Under the pieces are notes generated by a model. It did no database searches and was not told where the DNA came from. It saw only the letters and a list, made by a program, of their open reading frames with translations. The translations under genes were made by a program, and so were the position numbers. This document shows positions 7,314 to 14,477 of a DNA stretch of 32,574 nt, one piece after another (position 1 is the first letter of the stretch; each line of letters starts with the position of its first letter). Source of the DNA: an uncultured Flavobacteriaceae bacterium (GTDB taxonomy: Bacteria > Bacteroidota > Bacteroidia > Flavobacteriales > Flavobacteriaceae); assembly GCA_938088195.1 (NCBI GenBank), contig CALKEO010000045.1:1-32574 (forward strand). The letters are read 5' to 3'.

Positions 7314-9167
7314 ATGGCTATTTCATCAAACTATACTGAGGATAATATTAGATCTCTTGATTGGAAAGAGCATATTAGAATGCGTCCTGGAATGTCCATT
7401 GGTAAACTTGGAGATGGTTCATCTCCTGACGATGGGATTTATATTTTATTAAAAGAAATTCTTGATAATTCTATTGATGAATTTGTCATGGGTGCCGGAA
7501 AAACAATTGAAATTTCAATTTCCGACAGAGGTGTTTCAGTTCGTGATTATGGTAGAGGAATTCCACTAGGAAAAGTTGTAGATGTTGTTTCAAAAATGAA
7601 TACCGGAGGAAAGTACGATACTAGAGCTTTTAAAAAATCTGTTGGACTTAATGGTGTTGGTACAAAAGCAGTAAATGCTTTGTCTTCGATTTTTAAAGTT
7701 GAATCTTGCAGAGAAGGTAAATTAAAATCCGTTGTCTTTGAAAAAGGAAATCTTGTTGATGATTTTCCTGAAGAAGAAACATCTAGAAGAAAAGGAACAA
7801 AAATTTCATTTTACCCAGATAATATAATTTTTAAAAATTATAAATACAGAGCAGAGTATGTTTCTAAAATGCTTAAGTACTATGTTTATTTAAACCCTGG
7901 GTTGACTATAGTTTTTAATGGAGATAAGTATTCTTCTGACAATGGTTTAAAAGATCTTCTTGAAGACAATAATGATATTGAAAAACTACTTTACCCTATA
8001 ATTCACTTAAAAGGAAATGATATTGAAGTTGCTTTAACACACAGCCGTGTGCAGTACAGCGAAGAGTATTATTCTTTTGTCAATGGTCAACACACAACTC
8101 AGGGAGGTACTCATCAGTCAGCTTTTAGAGAATCAATTGTAAAAACAATCAGAGATTTTTATGGAAAACAATATGATTCATCTGATATAAGAAAATCTAT
8201 AATAGCTGCAATAAGTATAAAGGTTATGGAGCCTGTCTTTGAGTCACAGACTAAAACTAAATTAGGTTCAACCGAAATGGGTGGAAAGTTGCCAACCGTA
8301 AGATCATATATCAATGAATTTATAGGTAAGTATTTAGATAATTATTTACATAAAAATCCTGAAATATCTGAAAAAATTCTGAAGAAAATTGTTCAAGCTG
8401 AAAAAGAAAGAAAAGAACTTTCAGGAATTAGAAAACTAGCAAGAGAAAGAGCTAAAAAATCTAGTCTTCACAATAAAAAATTAAGGGATTGTAGGGTACA
8501 TTTAAATGATATGAGTAAAGAAAACAGGTTGGATTCTACACTTTTTATCACAGAGGGTGATTCTGCAAGTGGTTCAATTACGAAATCAAGAAATGTTAAT
8601 ACCCAAGCAGTATTTAGTTTAAGAGGAAAGCCATTGAACTGTTATTCGATGAGTAAAAAAATTGTTTATCAAAATGAAGAATTTAATTTGTTACAAGCAG
8701 CTCTTAACATTGAGGAAAGTATCGAATATTTAAGATATAATAATATTGTAATTGCAACAGATGCAGACGTGGACGGAATGCATATTAGGTTATTGTTAAT
8801 TACGTTTTTTTTACAATTTTTTCCTGAACTAATAAAAGAAGGACATTTGTTTATTCTGCAAACGCCTCTTTTTAGAGTTAGAAACAAAAAAGAAACGATT
8901 TATTGTTATTCTGAAAAAGAAAGAATAGCTGCAGTTGAAAAACTAGGTAGTAAACCTGAAATAACTAGATTTAAAGGATTGGGTGAAATATCTCCTAATG
9001 AATTTAAACATTTTATAGGTGAAAATATTCGTTTAGATCCTGTTATGCTAGATGAGAATTTTACTATTGAAGATTTGTTGTCATTTTACATGGGAAAAAA
9101 CACACCGGATAGACAAAAATTTATAATTGATAATCTTAAAGTTGAATTGGACAGAATAGAAACATAA
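7314..9167 (+). CDS. parE: DNA topoisomerase IV subunit B
   Basis: This is the ATPase subunit of the type IIA topoisomerase that decatenates daughter chromosomes. The GHKL ATPase motifs are [10 protein letters not shown] (catalytic E48, Mg-binding N52), DYGRGIP and [14 protein letters not shown]. The TOPRIM domain shows TEGDSASGS near residues 413-421 and DADVDG at 483-488, followed by [14 protein letters not shown]. At 617 residues it has the short ParE architecture without the GyrB insert, and its immediate neighbour is parC. The preceding 100 bp (7214-7313) is AT-rich and has only an imperfect -7 candidate (TATATTTT at 7271), so the promoter is not clear. ParC starts on the base after the stop. 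Confidence 0.93.
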   Translation: MAISSNYTEDNIRSLDWKEHIRMRPGMSIGKLGDGSSPDDGIYILLKEILDNSIDEFVMGAGKTIEISISDRGVSVRDYGRGIPLGKVVDVVSKMNTGGKYDTRAFKKSVGLNGVGTKAVNALSSIFKVESCREGKLKSVVFEKGNLVDDFPEEETSRRKGTKISFYPDNIIFKNYKYRAEYVSKMLKYYVYLNPGLTIVFNGDKYSSDNGLKDLLEDNNDIEKLLYPIIHLKGNDIEVALTHSRVQYSEEYYSFVNGQHTTQGGTHQSAFRESIVKTIRDFYGKQYDSSDIRKSIIAAISIKVMEPVFESQTKTKLGSTEMGGKLPTVRSYINEFIGKYLDNYLHKNPEISEKILKKIVQAEKERKELSGIRKLARERAKKSSLHNKKLRDCRVHLNDMSKENRLDSTLFITEGDSASGSITKSRNVNTQAVFSLRGKPLNCYSMSKKIVYQNEEFNLLQAALNIEESIEYLRYNNIVIATDADVDGMHIRLLLITFFLQFFPELIKEGHLFILQTPLFRVRNKKETIYCYSEKERIAAVEKLGSKPEITRFKGLGEISPNEFKHFIGENIRLDPVMLDENFTIEDLLSFYMGKNTPDRQKFIIDNLKVELDRIET

Positions 9168-11792
9168 ATGAAGAATTTGATAAATTCAGATAATATGGAC
9201 GAAGAGAATTTAGGAGATTCTTTAATTAGGGTTTCAGGAATGTATAAGGACTGGTTTTTAGATTACGCCTCCTACGTAATTCTTGAACGTGCTGTTCCGT
9301 CTATTGAAGATGGGTTTAAGCCAGTTCAAAGAAGGATTCTTCATTCAATGAAAGATTTAGATGATGGACGCTTTAATAAGGTTGCTAACATTGTAGGTCA
9401 TACAATGCAGTATCATCCTCACGGCGATGCAAGTATTGCTGATGCAATGGTTCAAATTGGTCAAAAAGAGTTATTGATTGAAACTCAGGGTAACTGGGGA
9501 AATATATTAACTGGAGATAGATCAGCTGCATCAAGGTATATAGAGGCAAGGTTATCTAAATTTGCTCTAGAAGTAGTTTTTAGCCCTAAAATTACTCAAT
9601 GGCAAGCATCTTACGATGGTAGAAGAAAAGAACCTATTAATTTACCAGCAAAGTTTCCTTTATTACTTGTTCAAGGTGGTGAAGGTATTGCTGTTGGTTT
9701 ATCAACAAAAATTTTACCTCATAATTTTGTAGAACTAATAGACGCCTCAATAAAGTGTTTAAAAGGGCAAAAGTTTGTTATTTACCCTGATTTTCCAACT
9801 TCTGGGATAGTTGATGTTACAAATTATAACGATGGTTTAAGAGGTGGTCGAATAAAGGTTAGAGCGAGAATTAATCAATTAAATAAAAATACTCTTGTTA
9901 TAAATGAAATTCCATTTTCAACAACTACATCTTCACTTATAGAATCAATTTTAAAAGCAAATGACAATGGCAAGATTAAAATCAAAAAAATTGAAGATAA
10001 TACTGCAAATGATGTTGAAGTTTTGGTTCATTTACCCACTGGAGTTTCTCCAGATAAGACAATAGATGGACTATTTGCATTTACATCATGCGAAACATCC
10101 ATTTCTCCTCTAGGTTGCGTTATCGAGGATAACAAGCCTTTATTTATAGGAGTTTCAGAAATCTTAAAAAAATCTACCGAGCATACAAAAGAGTTGCTTA
10201 GGTTAGAGCTGGAGTTTAAAAAAAGTGATTTAGAAAACCAGTGGCATTACGCGTCTTTGGAAAGAATTTTTATTGAAAATAGAATTTATCGAGATATTGA
10301 GGATGTTGAAACTTGGGATGGTGTAATTAAAGCAATTTTTGAGGGACTTACTCCCTTTGTTAAAAAATTAAAACGTGACATTGTTGAGGAAGATATTGTC
10401 AGGCTAACAGAAATCAAAATTAAAAGGATTTCGAAATTTGATATAGATAAAGCTCAGTTAAAGATAGAATCTATTGAGGAGGAATTAAAACAGATAAATT
10501 ATCATCTTAATAATTTAACTGAATTTGCTATTCAATTTTTTAAAAACCTGAAGTTGGTTTACGGAAAAGACAAAAAAAGAAAAACTGAAATTAGAATATT
10601 TGAAGATGTTGATGCTAAAAAAGTAGTCGTTAAAAACTCAAAGCTTTATGTTAATAGAGAAGAGGGTTTTGTTGGAACATCAATTAGAAGAGATGAGTTT
10701 GTTGAAGAGTGTTCAGATATTGATGATATTATAGTATTTACCGAAGAGGGTAAAATGATGGTGAGCAAGGTTGATTCAAAAAAGTTTATTGCCAAAAATA
10801 TAAATCACGTGGCTGTTTTTAAGAAAAAAGATTCCAGAACGGTTTACAATATGATTTACAGGGATGGGAAAAAAGGAACGTCTTTCATAAAAAGATTTAG
10901 TGTTACCGGGGTAACAAGAGATAAAATGTATGATTTAACAAGAGGTTCAGAGGGGTCTAAGGTGTTGTATTTTTCTGCAAATCCTAATGGTGAGGCTGAA
11001 ATTGTAAATATTATTTTAAGACAATCAGGGTCAATCAAAAAATTAAAATGGGAATTAGATTTCGCTGACCTAGAGATAAAAGGTAGAGCTTCTAAAGGGA
11101 ATATAGTTACTAAATATTCAGTAAATAAAATTGAATTCAAAGAAAAGGGATTGTCTACTTTAAAACCAAGGAAAATATGGTTTGACGAAACCGTACAACG
11201 ACTCAATACTGACGAAAGAGGCGAGTTGTTAGGAGAGTTCAAAAGTGATGACACTTTGCTTATAATCAAGCAAAATGGAACTCTTAAAATAATTAAACCT
11301 GACTTGAATATGCATTTTCCAGATGATATGATTATTTTGGAAAAATGGATTCCAGAAAAACCTCTTTCTGCTATTTATTTTGATGGCAGTAAAGAAAGGT
11401 ATTACATTAAGCGTTTTCTAGCCTCATTTTCCAAGACAGATCAGCAGTTTATTCCACTTGGGAATAAAAATCAATTAGAAATTATTTCAGCTGACTGGAA
11501 ACCTGTTATTGAAATAAGTTTCTCCAAAACATCCAAGGGGCAAAAAGACAATATAATTCAAAATATTGAAGAATTAATTTCTGTAAAAGGAATTAAAGCT
11601 ATAGGAAATCAGCTTACTTCATTAAAAGTTAAAAACATAAATTTACTAGAATCTATTCCGTACACTCCACCTGAAAAAGTAACCCTAATGGAACTTGAAG
11701 TAAACGTTGAGGAAAGTATAGTTCGAGAAACAGATTTAAATACTGATAAACCATCAAATAATAATCAAGGTCAAACGGAATTAGATTTTTAA
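9168..11792 (+). CDS. parC: DNA topoisomerase IV subunit A
   Basis: This is the DNA-cleaving subunit partnering with ParE. The winged-helix region contains DGFKPVQRRILHSM and YHPHGDASIADAMVQ. The catalytic tyrosine is Y124 in AASRYIEARLSKFA, next to QGNWGN. The C-terminal half carries poorly conserved beta-pinwheel repeats without a GyrA-type box that I can recognise. The length of 874 residues fits Bacteroidota ParC. The positions equivalent to E. coli ParC Ser80 and Glu84 are A87 and D91. The ATG directly follows the parE stop; an internal ATG at codon 10 is also possible. The last codon lies 7 bases from the convergent lipoprotein gene, with no hairpin terminator evident. Confidence 0.93.
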   Translation: MKNLINSDNMDEENLGDSLIRVSGMYKDWFLDYASYVILERAVPSIEDGFKPVQRRILHSMKDLDDGRFNKVANIVGHTMQYHPHGDASIADAMVQIGQKELLIETQGNWGNILTGDRSAASRYIEARLSKFALEVVFSPKITQWQASYDGRRKEPINLPAKFPLLLVQGGEGIAVGLSTKILPHNFVELIDASIKCLKGQKFVIYPDFPTSGIVDVTNYNDGLRGGRIKVRARINQLNKNTLVINEIPFSTTTSSLIESILKANDNGKIKIKKIEDNTANDVEVLVHLPTGVSPDKTIDGLFAFTSCETSISPLGCVIEDNKPLFIGVSEILKKSTEHTKELLRLELEFKKSDLENQWHYASLERIFIENRIYRDIEDVETWDGVIKAIFEGLTPFVKKLKRDIVEEDIVRLTEIKIKRISKFDIDKAQLKIESIEEELKQINYHLNNLTEFAIQFFKNLKLVYGKDKKRKTEIRIFEDVDAKKVVVKNSKLYVNREEGFVGTSIRRDEFVEECSDIDDIIVFTEEGKMMVSKVDSKKFIAKNINHVAVFKKKDSRTVYNMIYRDGKKGTSFIKRFSVTGVTRDKMYDLTRGSEGSKVLYFSANPNGEAEIVNIILRQSGSIKKLKWELDFADLEIKGRASKGNIVTKYSVNKIEFKEKGLSTLKPRKIWFDETVQRLNTDERGELLGEFKSDDTLLIIKQNGTLKIIKPDLNMHFPDDMIILEKWIPEKPLSAIYFDGSKERYYIKRFLASFSKTDQQFIPLGNKNQLEIISADWKPVIEISFSKTSKGQKDNIIQNIEELISVKGIKAIGNQLTSLKVKNINLLESIPYTPPEKVTLMELEVNVEESIVRETDLNTDKPSNNNQGQTELDF

Positions 11793-11799
11793 AAAATTT

Positions 11800-12201
11800 T
11801 TAATCAGTAATTTTTTCTAATGGTTTGTTGTTGATTTTTTTTGCCCTCCCTCTTTTTTTGTTTACTATATCACCAACATATGAGTACTCAAACGTATACT
11901 CATCCAAAGAGGTGCTTAGAATCTTCATTTGAATCGATTTTTCTTCTGATAAGTTTTTTGGATTAATTTTCTTTAAAATACACTCACAGTCTGAAACCCA
12001 AGTTACATAAGAGGAATCAATTGTATTGTTGAAATAGTCAACTTCAATATCATTAGTTCTCGTAAAGTAAGTTTTAAGAGATTTTCCGTTGGAAGATGTC
12101 GATTCAAATTCAAATGTACCGGTTTGAAATTGTAGACAATTCCTTTCTTGTTGATAGCAAGAAAAAAACAAAAAACACAAGGTTAAATAGTATTTTTTCA
12201 T
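11800..12201 (-). CDS. Small putative lipoprotein (family often mislabelled 'DNA topoisomerase IV')
   Basis: From the ATG at 12201 the 133-residue product begins MKKYYLTLCFLFFSC, a lipoprotein signal with lipobox FFSC and lipidated C15. The longer frame starting at 12249 would bury this signal, so I reject it. The mature part, with NC, TGTFEFES, SYVTWVSDCECILKKINPKN, MKILSTS and YTFEYSYVGD, resembles a short beta-rich lipoprotein family found beside parC in Flavobacteria. Databases often call that family DNA topoisomerase IV because of its position; there is nothing topoisomerase-like in it. The function is unknown and the location should be the periplasmic side of a membrane. It lies 13 bases after the XRE regulator gene. 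Confidence 0.8.
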   Translation of the reverse strand: MKKYYLTLCFLFFSCYQQERNCLQFQTGTFEFESTSSNGKSLKTYFTRTNDIEVDYFNNTIDSSYVTWVSDCECILKKINPKNLSEEKSIQMKILSTSLDEYTFEYSYVGDIVNKKRGRAKKINNKPLEKITD

Positions 12202-12204
12202 ATA

Positions 12205-12212
12205 CAAAGGTA
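12205..12212 (-). promoter_or_regulatory. Possible -7 box (TACCTTTG) of the lipoprotein gene
   Basis: Minus-strand TACCTTTG is an exact TAnnTTTG match ending only 3 nt before the ATG at 12201. If used, transcription would begin at or next to the start codon, giving a leaderless message. It lies at the 3' end of the XRE gene region, and the upstream -33 sequence is poor (TTTC), so it may be fortuitous. Confidence 0.35.
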
Positions 12213-12214
12213 AT

Positions 12215-12565
12215 TTAATTTTGAAATACCTTGAAAGAGTTATCTTCATAAAAAAGAATAATTTCTTTTATGTTTTTTTTAGATTTATGATTCACAGGAC
12301 TTTCTGATCTATCAGATTTGAGTAGGGAAGAGACGTTATTTGAGTGTATCGAATCGTTGTTTAATATTCCTTTTACAAGCCAATCTATTGAAATGTTTTC
12401 AAAAGAATCTGATATTTTTATTAAAAAATCTAAGCTTGGTTTATTTCTCCCGCTTAATACATGAGAAACGCTAGATCTTTGAACTCCTATTTTTTTAGCA
12501 AATTGGGACGCTGAAAGATCGTTAGATTCTAAAATATACAATAATCTTTTATTGAAATTTTCCAT
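12215..12565 (-). CDS. XRE-family helix-turn-helix transcriptional regulator
   Basis: A 116-residue DNA-binding protein. Residues 5-62 form a Cro/CI-type helix-turn-helix: NKRLLYILESNDLSASQFAKKIGV, then the recognition helix QRSSVSHVLSGRNKPSLDFLIKI. A low-complexity polar linker (about 70-97) leads to a conserved short tail, KEIILFYEDNSFKVFQ, which recurs in this Flavobacteria family and may mediate dimerisation or ligand sensing. The targets are unknown. Its own start codon overlaps one of three TACAnnTGTA palindromes in the adjoining divergent region, which suggests autoregulation and control of the neighbouring M14 gene. It is probably cotranscribed with the downstream lipoprotein. Confidence 0.88.
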   Translation of the reverse strand: MENFNKRLLYILESNDLSASQFAKKIGVQRSSVSHVLSGRNKPSLDFLIKISDSFENISIDWLVKGILNNDSIHSNNVSSLLKSDRSESPVNHKSKKNIKEIILFYEDNSFKVFQN

Positions 12566-12586
12566 GTATACATTTGTAAAATTAAT
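12565..12586. repeat. 22-bp direct repeat, copy 1, with TACATTTGTA core
   Basis: This copy begins TGTATACATTTGTAAAAT and differs at two of 22 positions from the copy at 12703-12724. It contains the palindromic core TACAnnTGTA at 12569-12578 and overlaps the XRE start codon and leader, where a bound repressor would block transcription or early elongation. Confidence 0.6.
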
Positions 12587-12602
12587 AAAATATTTTAAGA
12601 AT

Positions 12603-12610
12603 CAAAGTTA
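12603..12610 (-). promoter_or_regulatory. -7 promoter box (TAACTTTG) of the XRE regulator gene
   Basis: Minus-strand TAACTTTG matches TAnnTTTG. It predicts a start near 12598 and a leader of about 33 nt that contains operator-like repeat copy 1. No convincing TTTG is found 17-20 nt upstream. Confidence 0.5.
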
Positions 12611-12702
12611 ATATTAAGTATTAAATTAAAATAAATCTTTACTTTAATTAATACAGTTTAAAATACTTAAAAACAATAAGTTAACTATTTTATTATAAAT
12701 TT

Positions 12703-12724
12703 TGTATACAATTGTAATATTAAT
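12703..12724. repeat. 22-bp direct repeat, copy 2, with TACAATTGTA core
   Basis: The second copy begins TGTATACAATTGTAATAT and matches copy 1 at 20 of 22 positions. Its core TACAATTGTA (12707-12716) is a perfect palindrome, as is the overlapping TTGTATACAA (12702-12711). It lies mid-way in the divergent region, about 95 bp upstream of the XRE -7 box and 60 bp upstream of the M14 -7 box. Confidence 0.6.
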
Positions 12725-12755
12725 TATTTTTTTAATGTATTTTTTTATTTAAAAA

Positions 12756-12769
12756 TTTACATATGTAAA
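12756..12769. promoter_or_regulatory. 14-bp perfect palindrome with TACATATGTA core, putative operator
   Basis: TTTACATATGTAAA is a perfect 14-bp inverted repeat and the third instance of the TACAnnTGTA core in this 238-bp region. It covers the expected -33 region of the M14 promoter (-7 box at 12782), a position suited to repression. Probable binder: the divergent XRE regulator, by inference only. Confidence 0.55.
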
Positions 12770-12781
12770 TAATTCTATCAT

Positions 12782-12789
12782 TAAATTTG
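12782..12789 (+). promoter_or_regulatory. -7 promoter box (TAAATTTG) of the M14 peptidase gene
   Basis: TAAATTTG matches TAnnTTTG and places the transcript start near 12794, about 10 nt before the ATG at 12804. The -33 position is occupied by the palindrome centred at 12762-12763 and offers only TTTA, which would suit a weak or regulated promoter. Confidence 0.55.
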
Positions 12790-12803
12790 TACATATTTAT
12801 TTA

Positions 12804-13901
12804 ATGAAAGATTTTAATTTTTATGATAATTTTAAAGTAAAGTCCTTAAATGGTAGATATATAACTAATGACTCTATTTATAAATTACACAAAGTACACA
12901 ATTATTCGATCCTTGGTTATAGTGTTGATAATAAACCTATTTATTACTTTAGGGTGGGTTCTGGAAAGAAAAAGATTTTGATTTGGTCACAAATGCACGG
13001 AAATGAATCAACTTCAACTAAAGCTCTTTATGATGCCCTTTCGTATTTTTCTAAAATTGATCATAATTCTTTATCTCATCTCTCTCTTCATATAATACCA
13101 ATTTTGAACCCAGATGGAGCTCTTGTTTATTCAAGGGAAAATTATAACAATGTAGATCTCAATAGAGATGCTCTTTTATTAACTCAAAAGGAGAGTGTTC
13201 TATTGAGAGATTTATACAAAGTAATTAAACCACATTATTGTTTTAATCTTCATGATCAAAGAAGTATATACTCTGTCTCAAACACAAAAAATCCTTCTAT
13301 ATTATCTTTTCTTTCACCATCTGCTGATTCTAAAAAGTCTGAAACTAAGTCAAGAATAATTAGTATGAAAATTATAGCTTCAATGAGTAAAAAATTATCA
13401 ACTATTATACCCGATTGTTTTTCAAGATATAACGATGATTATAATGAAAATTGTGTAGGAGATACTTTTCAATCACTTGGCACTCCAACTATACTTTTTG
13501 AATCAGGTCATTATCAAAACGATTACCAAAGAGAAAATACAAGAAAGTACATGTGTTTTGCACTAATTTCATCTCTATTTTCAATTGCTTTTGATGATTT
13601 CACAAAATTTAATCACGAAGATTATTATTTGATTCCTAAAAACACATCTTATTTGACAGACGTATTTTTAAGAAATGTTAAAGTTAAGCAAGATGGAAAA
13701 TATTTCACAACAAATATTTCTATTATGTATAGGGAGTTTCTTAACAATATTTCAAATCAAATAGAATTTGAACCTTACATTGACAAAAAAGGAGATTTGG
13801 AAAATATGTTTGGTCACAATGACATTGACTTCAGTAATGTTAGTAAACGTTTTGATTTAAATATGAATCCTGTAAACGATTTGATATCTAGGGTAGATTA
13901 A
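12804..13901 (+). CDS. M14-family zinc metallopeptidase (carboxypeptidase-like)
   Basis: The zinc-binding pattern is H65-x-x-E68 in MHGNEST with the third ligand probably H150 in NLHDQRS. NPDGALVYSRENYNNVDLNRD (residues 102-122) contains the substrate-carboxylate arginine R121 of the M14 family, and E233 in TILFESGHY is the likely catalytic glutamate. The 365-residue protein has no signal peptide, which suggests an intracellular peptidase or amidase; a role in peptide or murein-peptide turnover is possible but not shown. The C-terminal 100 residues match no domain I recognise. It is divergent from the XRE regulator across a region with operator-like palindromes and precedes the Lrp-type regulator. 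Confidence 0.87.
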   Translation: MKDFNFYDNFKVKSLNGRYITNDSIYKLHKVHNYSILGYSVDNKPIYYFRVGSGKKKILIWSQMHGNESTSTKALYDALSYFSKIDHNSLSHLSLHIIPILNPDGALVYSRENYNNVDLNRDALLLTQKESVLLRDLYKVIKPHYCFNLHDQRSIYSVSNTKNPSILSFLSPSADSKKSETKSRIISMKIIASMSKKLSTIIPDCFSRYNDDYNENCVGDTFQSLGTPTILFESGHYQNDYQRENTRKYMCFALISSLFSIAFDDFTKFNHEDYYLIPKNTSYLTDVFLRNVKVKQDGKYFTTNISIMYREFLNNISNQIEFEPYIDKKGDLENMFGHNDIDFSNVSKRFDLNMNPVNDLISRVD

Positions 13902-13947
13902 TTACGAATAATTCAATAAAATTTAAATTTATTTGAAATTTATTCAA

Positions 13948-13955
13948 TACATTTG
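13948..13955 (+). promoter_or_regulatory. -7 promoter box (TACATTTG) of the Lrp/AsnC gene
   Basis: TACATTTG matches TAnnTTTG, 27 nt before the ATG at 13983, predicting a leader of about 22 nt. A nearby TTTG at 13932-13935 is only 12 nt upstream, too close for a normal -33 element. The box lies in the 81-bp gap after the M14 gene, so the Lrp gene can be transcribed on its own. Confidence 0.5.
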
Positions 13956-13982
13956 CATTTTCATAATTTATAAATCAATATA

Positions 13983-14462
13983 ATGAGTAAAATTAAATTA
14001 GATGAAATTGATCACCAAATATTAGATCTTTTAATTGATAACACAAGAACCGCTTTTACTGATATAGCCAAAAAACTATTAATTTCTGCTGGTACTGTTC
14101 ATGTTAGAGTAAAAAAAATGGAAGATGCTGGAATTATTAAAGGATCATCCTTAACTTTAGATTACAAAAAGTTAGGTTATACTTTTATAGCATATATTGG
14201 AATATTTTTAGAAAAAACTCATCAAACAAAGTTTGTATTAAAAAATTTAGAGGCTGTCCCCTTTGTTACAGTTGCTCACATCACAACTGGAAAATTTAAT
14301 ATTTTTTGTAAAGTACGCGCAAAAAGTACTGACCATGCAAAACAAATTATTTTTGATATTGATGATATTGATGGTGTATCAAGAACTGAAACTATGATTT
14401 CCTTAGAGGAAAGCATAAATGATAAAAAACGTTTGATGCACAGAATTTTTAATGAACTTTAA
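13983..14462 (+). CDS. Lrp/AsnC-family transcriptional regulator
   Basis: A 159-residue feast/famine regulator. The N-terminal helix-turn-helix spans about residues 5-55 (DEIDHQILDLLIDNTRTAFTDIAKKL, then SAGTVHVRVKKMEDAGIIKG), followed by the linker strand TLDYKKLGYTF. The C-terminal RAM ligand-binding domain occupies about 65-150 (YIGIFLEKT, VTVAHITTGKFNIFCKVRAKS, then DGVSRTETMISLEES). Members form octamers and usually respond to an amino acid; the ligand cannot be read from the sequence. The gene ends 15 bases before the ppc start, in the same reading frame, so it may be transcribed with ppc. Confidence 0.92.
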   Translation: MSKIKLDEIDHQILDLLIDNTRTAFTDIAKKLLISAGTVHVRVKKMEDAGIIKGSSLTLDYKKLGYTFIAYIGIFLEKTHQTKFVLKNLEAVPFVTVAHITTGKFNIFCKVRAKSTDHAKQIIFDIDDIDGVSRTETMISLEESINDKKRLMHRIFNEL

Positions 14463-14477
14463 ACATTATCCATCTCT

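Noticed and set aside
8669-8887. 72-codon minus-strand frame inside parE
   Set aside because: It is opposite the TOPRIM-coding region of parE and shows no protein-like features.
10856-11269. 137-codon minus-strand frame inside parC
   Set aside because: Antisense to the ParC C-terminal pinwheel region; serine- and leucine-rich composition is typical of a shadow frame.
7314-11792. gyrB-gyrA instead of parE-parC
   Set aside because: The short 617-residue B subunit, the tandem arrangement and the absence of a recognisable GyrA box in the A subunit favour topoisomerase IV; a genome-wide check for separate gyrA and gyrB would settle it.
12202-12249. Longer lipoprotein frame starting at 12249
   Set aside because: It would place 16 residues before a classic lipoprotein signal and overlap the end of the XRE gene by 35 bases.
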